Below, in pieces: positions 6,643 through 10,391 of a DNA stretch of 10,391 nt (position 1 is its first letter; every line of letters starts with the position of its first letter). The translations under genes were made by a program, and so were the position numbers. The notes beneath the pieces are model-generated. The model was not told the DNA's origin and ran no database searches. It saw nothing but the letters and a program-made list of their open reading frames with translations. Origin of the DNA: Prevotellamassilia sp. (lineage in GTDB: Bacteria; Bacteroidota; Bacteroidia; Bacteroidales; Bacteroidaceae); assembly GCA_018383375.1 (NCBI GenBank), contig JAHAWW010000243.1:1-10391 (forward strand), written 5' to 3'.

Positions 6643-6687
6643 TCGGCGGCGTGACGGATACCTATTCAGTATCCCTCACGCCGCCGA
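6643..6687. terminator. Bidirectional intrinsic terminator between thiL and the convergent TonB receptor gene
   Basis: TCGGCGGCGTGA (6643-6654) pairs perfectly with TCACGCCGCCGA (6676-6687). After one C/C mismatch the stem continues as GGATA (6656-6660) with TATCC (6670-6674), leaving a 9-nt loop. On the plus strand ATG then T5 (6691-6695) follows; on the minus strand ATTGTTTTG follows. It begins about 35 bp after the thiL stop and 22 bp after the receptor stop, so it suits both convergent genes. Confidence 0.88.
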
Positions 6688-6709
6688 ATGTTTTTATGGC
6701 TATTGCTGC

Positions 6710-9091
6710 TTAAAAGCTCAGACGTATATCACAGCCAAAACGACGGGGCTGGCCGATTTGTGCAAAACGATGGCCCATACTCTCAAACGAGAAGGCTTCG
6801 TAATGTGAGGCGGTCAGATTGCGGCCCCAAAACGACACGCTCACGCCACCGGCCAACTCCAAATTGAGCTGAGCGCCAAGAGTGGCATAAAAAGGTTGGC
6901 TGTATTCATTGGCCTCGTCCCAATAAAAGTTGCCGGCGCCTTGAACATTGGCATCAAAGCCCACGGCCTTGAACAAACTATGGGCCAAAGGCTGACGGAA
7001 AGCCACCGAAGCGCCCAGGGTGTGAGACGGGGCATAGGGCACACGATTGTCGGTGTAGTCTATGATTTGGCCGTCGCGCTCGCCCACATAATAGTCTGTA
7101 AACACAGAGTGGGCATAGCCATAGGCGGCATTGAGCGTCAGACGATTGTCCAAGAGATGGGCACGCACGGCCAACTCGGCGCCACAACTGCGACCACCGG
7201 CGGCATTGACCATCTCACGGCCCAAACCACTCTCGGCAAAACGCGACACCTGCAGGTCTTTGGTTTTCATATAAAAGAAGGTGTAGTCGACAAGCAACGC
7301 GCCGGAAAAGAATTTGAGATGACCGCCCAACTCATAGTTCCACGACTGCTCAGGCTTGTAGCGCAAATAGGCCACATCGGGCTCGGCCGGTATTTGAGGG
7401 TCGAGCGTGGCCGTGAGACCGGCAATGGCGCCCTGCTTGGCGGCTTCGGGCAAAGGCATGGCGTTGATGGTGGCAATGCTGTAGTCTTTGACGCCCAACA
7501 TCATGTTGCGACGCAACTGGGTCTGAGCCAAATCAGAATAGCTCTGCACATTGTAACCGCCTGAACGGAAACCCTTCGAAACAGCCAAATAGACATTGCC
7601 ACGACCACTGCGATGGTTGTATTGCAAAGCCAACTTGGGCAACACCTGCCAATTGTCGTTCTTCAACTCTCCCACCATCGAAGGGTCGGCCGTAAGATTG
7701 GCATCGACGCGAAAAGACGGCATGGCAAATCTATAGTTCATATCGCCCGCAGACGAAGCGTTGAGGTCGAGACTCTGGTGACTATAGTCAAAACGGATGC
7801 CCGCCGTGGCAGACAGACCGGCACCTAAGTCAAACGTGGACTGATGAAAAAACGCCGTCCCCAAAGAGGGCGTGTTGAGACTGGCATCAAAGGTCAACTC
7901 ATCTACCGTGAAAGCCAACGACATAGGGGGCCGCTGCGGCAAAACAGAGGCAAAACGGGCATTGAGCATTCCCACACCATCGGCATAAAAGCTCACAGGG
8001 CAGCCCGTGTGAAGGTCTTGATACATAAAGAAAAGCCCGGAAGTGGAATTCCAGCGACGATGAAGCGGTGTCTTAAACGTGAACTCTTGGGTCAAAGTGT
8101 TGAGACGCTGCTTTTGCGTGAGCGAAAACACATCGGCCGCCGAGAAGTCTTGGTCCATAAAAAAACGGTCGCGCAGATGTTGCCAAGAGGTTACGGAAGC
8201 AACCGTATAGCCGCGGTGATTAAACTCGGCCGTGAAACCTGAAGTGAGCAACTCACGGCGATAATTGCTCTGGCGATTTTGTGTAATCTGATAATAGCCT
8301 TGGGCTTGGTTGTCGCCGCTGACGAGGTAATAAGGACAAGCGTCTTCGTCGCTGTATTCATAGGCCAAAGAGAAGTCAAGACGCCACTGGTCTGACGGAC
8401 GCGCAGCTAAACGCAACTTGCCGCCGCCCGCCTCCGAGGCATCGGCTTTGCGGCCAGTCAGACTGTTGCGGAAGAAGCCATTGTCACCTTCGTAAAAGCC
8501 GCCGAGAGAGAGGGCCAAACGGTCGGACGGATGCAAATAGGTCACGGCCTTGACCGACCGACCAGCATTGCGACCGGAAAAAGACAACTCGGCATCTGTT
8601 CCCTTGCCCTTGAAGGGGTCTGTAGTGTAAACTCTCACCAAACCGGCCATCGAACCGGGACCATAAAGCGTGCCCTGCGAACCACGCAACACGTCGACAC
8701 GACTCACGTCGAGAAACGAAAAATCATAAGCCGCACCATGCATAAAAGGCACATTGTCCACATAGAGTGCCACGGCCGGCGAGTTGATGCGCGAACCGAC
8801 ACCACGGATGTAGGCGGCAGCGGTGTAGCGCGAACCATAATCGGGCATAAAAAAGTTGGGTGCCACGGCCGATACACCTTTAATGTCTGACGAACCGGCC
8901 AAGGTCAATGCCTTGGCATCCAACACCGACGCAGAAACAGGCTGGCGTCGAAAAGATGAAGTCTCCTTGGGCGATGTCACCACGACAACCTCTTCGATGT
9001 CGTAATTGCGCAACGTGTCGGCCGGAATGGCATAGGCGCTGCCTGTGACGGCAGAAAAAAGCAGAATGCTACTTTGAAGTCTAAATGTCAT
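6710..9091 (-). CDS. TonB-dependent outer-membrane receptor, classical (non-SusC) type
   Basis: The 793-residue protein has a signal peptide (residues 1-21, ending GSAYA) and a TonB-box-like segment, IEEVVVVTSPKE (32-43). The plug domain (about 44-160) contains YIRGVGSRINSPAVALYVDN, and VDVLRGSQGTLYGPGSMAGL with VRVYTTDP. The rest is a large barrel ending in RRFGCDIRLSF, with a terminal Phe typical of barrel strands. It lacks the N-terminal carboxypeptidase-like domain of SusC proteins and has no SusD-like partner. The plug thus resembles receptors that import siderophores, cobalamin, thiamine or similar small ligands using TonB energy. The substrate cannot be named from sequence. ATG 9091 is supported by the signal peptide directly after it and by a promoter about 30 bp upstream. 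The gene is convergent with thiL and is followed by a shared terminator. It appears to be transcribed alone. Confidence 0.93.
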   Translation of the reverse strand: MTFRLQSSILLFSAVTGSAYAIPADTLRNYDIEEVVVVTSPKETSSFRRQPVSASVLDAKALTLAGSSDIKGVSAVAPNFFMPDYGSRYTAAAYIRGVGSRINSPAVALYVDNVPFMHGAAYDFSFLDVSRVDVLRGSQGTLYGPGSMAGLVRVYTTDPFKGKGTDAELSFSGRNAGRSVKAVTYLHPSDRLALSLGGFYEGDNGFFRNSLTGRKADASEAGGGKLRLAARPSDQWRLDFSLAYEYSDEDACPYYLVSGDNQAQGYYQITQNRQSNYRRELLTSGFTAEFNHRGYTVASVTSWQHLRDRFFMDQDFSAADVFSLTQKQRLNTLTQEFTFKTPLHRRWNSTSGLFFMYQDLHTGCPVSFYADGVGMLNARFASVLPQRPPMSLAFTVDELTFDASLNTPSLGTAFFHQSTFDLGAGLSATAGIRFDYSHQSLDLNASSAGDMNYRFAMPSFRVDANLTADPSMVGELKNDNWQVLPKLALQYNHRSGRGNVYLAVSKGFRSGGYNVQSYSDLAQTQLRRNMMLGVKDYSIATINAMPLPEAAKQGAIAGLTATLDPQIPAEPDVAYLRYKPEQSWNYELGGHLKFFSGALLVDYTFFYMKTKDLQVSRFAESGLGREMVNAAGGRSCGAELAVRAHLLDNRLTLNAAYGYAHSVFTDYYVGERDGQIIDYTDNRVPYAPSHTLGASVAFRQPLAHSLFKAVGFDANVQGAGNFYWDEANEYSQPFYATLGAQLNLELAGGVSVSFWGRNLTASHYEAFSFESMGHRFAQIGQPRRFGCDIRLSF

Positions 9092-9119
9092 AAATGGTCG
9101 TTTCTTAAAATTTCAAATG

Positions 9120-9150
9120 CAAAATTAACGGCTTAACACGATTTTAACAA
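9120..9150 (-). promoter_or_regulatory. Bacteroidetes-type promoter for the TonB receptor gene
   Basis: Read on the minus strand, TTG (9150-9148), a 20-bp spacer and TAATTTTG (9127-9120) match the -33/-7 consensus. The predicted start leaves a leader of only about 20 nt before ATG 9091. That is too short for a TPP or cobalamin riboswitch in the transcript. Confidence 0.65.
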
Positions 9151-9220
9151 TCCCAATTTTTGGGTAACAATGCCGGCAAAAACGACGACTTCGGCAATAA
9201 ACTCACCTATTTGAAAAAAC

Positions 9221-9252
9221 AATCCCCGACAAAGATTGCCTTGCCGGGGATT
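9221..9252 (-). terminator. Intrinsic terminator of the right-edge secreted-protein gene
   Basis: On the minus strand AATCCCCG (9252-9245) pairs with CGGGGATT (9228-9221), with further CAA/TTG pairing inside, and GTTTTTTC follows at once. It lies about 23 bp after the stop of the minus-strand gene ending at 9275 and isolates it from the receptor gene. Confidence 0.85.
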
Positions 9253-9274
9253 TTGCTGGCCACATAGGTGGACC

Positions 9275-10391
9275 TTATTTCATATACTTTCTTCCATTTT
9301 TGATATAAACACCTTTTATTGAGGTGGTCGCAGCGTGAACTCTTCGACCATCAAGAAGGTAGATGGTGGCATCAGGGCTTTGATTGTACGCAGCCGAAAT
9401 GCCGGTGACGCCGGGAGCGCGGAGAGTGAGCGACGAGGGAGAAGCGTCGGAAGACGGTATAGCCAAGAAGGCTTTATGACTCCCGGGCGGATAGTTGATG
9501 GCTGCACCATCTGCAGCTGCATAACAAAAGCCGTAGTCAGTGCCACTCTGATTGTATGACAAAATATAATATTTCACGCCTTCGCCATCCACATAAGTTT
9601 TACCATCTCTATCGACGGCATTGCCACCGTGAAGCAAGTTACCCTCTGGAGCCACATCTGAAGTGCCAACGAGTTGCAACTGATAATCGCCTTGATTGCC
9701 ATAAAGCAAAACCGGCGTTAACGGAGGAACCACCATGCCGGCGGTATAGCGGTAATCCACTTGTGCCTCGCCGTTGCTGGCTCCTGTGATAATGCCGCCA
9801 GTCAGATACTCGGGCATCACAAAAGCTTGTTTGAGCCAAAGCGTCGAGAACTTTGTCTGTGGCATAGTAAACTGAAATGGAGTGGTGTTCCATTGTACAA
9901 TAATGCTGGTGAGGTTGGAATAGCCGGAAGTATTTCTAAGTCCCCAATAGGCATAATCGTCATTGAAGTCAATGGTATATTGACCGCGCGCACTCACAGT
10001 AAGTGACTTCACTAACGAACCGCTTGTACTCGTACTCCATAAGTCGGCCGAAGTGCTATAAGAAGTGTTCGAACCATAAACTTCGAGAACAATTTGATTT
10101 TTGGGACTGGCAGACCTAACATTGAGAGTCACAGACTTAACCTTAGTGCCACCTGACTGAACGCAACCAATTCCTCTCGGAGAGTCCGATTTGAAAAGAA
10201 TCAAATCATCAGATGATATAGTAGTTTTCGAAGCATTGCCTTGATAAACCGCATCTGAATAAGAGACAACATTGGCAAAATCTACAGAAGATGTCGAAGA
10301 CGTTAAACGGTCAATGGTAATGGTGTCACAAACTGGCTGATAGTTTTCTACAATATTAGTTTGTGCTTGAGTAGATGATACGAGACCAAAC
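9275..10391 (-). CDS. Secreted or surface Bacteroidales protein with beta-sandwich module and CTD-like C-terminus, N-terminus off the right edge
   Basis: The frame is open to the window edge, giving 371 visible residues. The first (FGLVSSTQAQTN) look like the end of a signal peptide with cleavage after AQA, so only a few codons are missing. Residues about 75-168 carry a pattern I recognise as recurring in Bacteroidota secreted proteins: TKVKSVTLNV, LEVYGSNTSYSTSADLW, and YWGLRNTSGYSNLTSIIVQW. Residues about 172-315 contain VVPPLTPVLLYG, GNLLHG, YYILSYNQSGTDYGF and SHKAFLAIP, also common in Prevotella-like exported proteins. The end, ATIYLLDGRRVHAATTSIKGVYIKNGRKYMK, resembles short type IX-secretion-style C-terminal domains (DGRRV, GVYIKNGRK). 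No catalytic motif is visible and no enzyme activity is assigned. It is more AT-rich than its neighbours toward the right edge. Its promoter is outside the window. Confidence 0.8.
   Translation of the reverse strand, partial: FGLVSSTQAQTNIVENYQPVCDTITIDRLTSSTSSVDFANVVSYSDAVYQGNASKTTISSDDLILFKSDSPRGIGCVQSGGTKVKSVTLNVRSASPKNQIVLEVYGSNTSYSTSADLWSTSTSGSLVKSLTVSARGQYTIDFNDDYAYWGLRNTSGYSNLTSIIVQWNTTPFQFTMPQTKFSTLWLKQAFVMPEYLTGGIITGASNGEAQVDYRYTAGMVVPPLTPVLLYGNQGDYQLQLVGTSDVAPEGNLLHGGNAVDRDGKTYVDGEGVKYYILSYNQSGTDYGFCYAAADGAAINYPPGSHKAFLAIPSSDASPSSLTLRAPGVTGISAAYNQSPDATIYLLDGRRVHAATTSIKGVYIKNGRKYMK
9281..9364 (-). other. C-terminal sorting-domain-like segment
   Basis: The last 28 to 29 residues of the right-edge protein pair a strand with the consensus IYxLDGRRV and a closing strand GVYIKNGRKYMK. 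This is the layout of C-terminal domains that direct Bacteroidota proteins through the type IX secretion pathway or anchor them at the surface. The segment is shorter than the full domain of about 80 residues, so export by this route is an inference. Confidence 0.45.

Noticed and set aside
6896..7564. 222-codon plus-strand open frame inside the TonB receptor gene
   Set aside because: It is a shadow of the real minus-strand gene, with no signal peptide, recognised motif or upstream promoter.
9092..9274. TPP or cobalamin riboswitch upstream of the TonB receptor
   Set aside because: None of the conserved core elements were found, and the likely promoter leaves a leader of only about 20 nt.
1..10391. 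CRISPR arrays, insertion sequences, tRNA or rRNA genes
   Set aside because: No regularly spaced repeats, transposase or terminal repeats, cloverleaf or rRNA-like sequences were seen on either strand.

Overview
The window looks like chromosomal DNA from a Bacteroidota member, most probably order Bacteroidales and Prevotella-like. The evidence is outer-membrane proteins of families typical of that phylum, secreted proteins with Bacteroidales-style C-termini, start codons without Shine-Dalgarno sequences, and promoter candidates of the Bacteroidetes type (TTG, about 20 bp, TAnnTTTG). By eye the DNA is moderately GC-rich. The left-edge membrane gene and the right-edge secreted-protein gene look more AT-rich than the middle. 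The genus is an inference.

Layout. Bases 1-3231 (+) hold the 3' part of a multi-pass membrane protein, a short YtrA-type GntR repressor that overlaps it by 4 bp, and, 25 bp on, a 777-residue outer-membrane beta-barrel protein of the TonB-receptor-like family. They could form one transcription unit. Bases 3232-3756 have no convincing gene. They contain a strong hairpin just after the barrel gene, further inverted repeats, and a possible promoter box. Bases 3757-6607 (+) encode an uncharacterised ATP-grasp-like protein, a small 8-stranded outer-membrane barrel protein with its own well-formed promoter and a structured leader, and thiamine-monophosphate kinase (ThiL).

A strong bidirectional terminator (6643-6687) separates thiL from the convergent minus-strand half. 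Read in its own direction, that half starts with a secreted protein whose N-terminus lies just off the right edge. An intrinsic terminator follows it, then a separate promoter, then a 793-residue TonB-dependent receptor of the classical type without a carboxypeptidase-like N-terminal domain.

Functional reading. The window is mostly cell-envelope genes (two large TonB-type barrels, one small barrel, one inner-membrane protein, one secreted protein) plus one cofactor enzyme and one orphan ATP-grasp protein. There are no mobile elements, CRISPR arrays, tRNAs or rRNAs. I found no clear new multi-gene system. The best leads are the orphan ATP-grasp family, the regulator/membrane protein/barrel module at the left edge, and the structured non-coding stretches.
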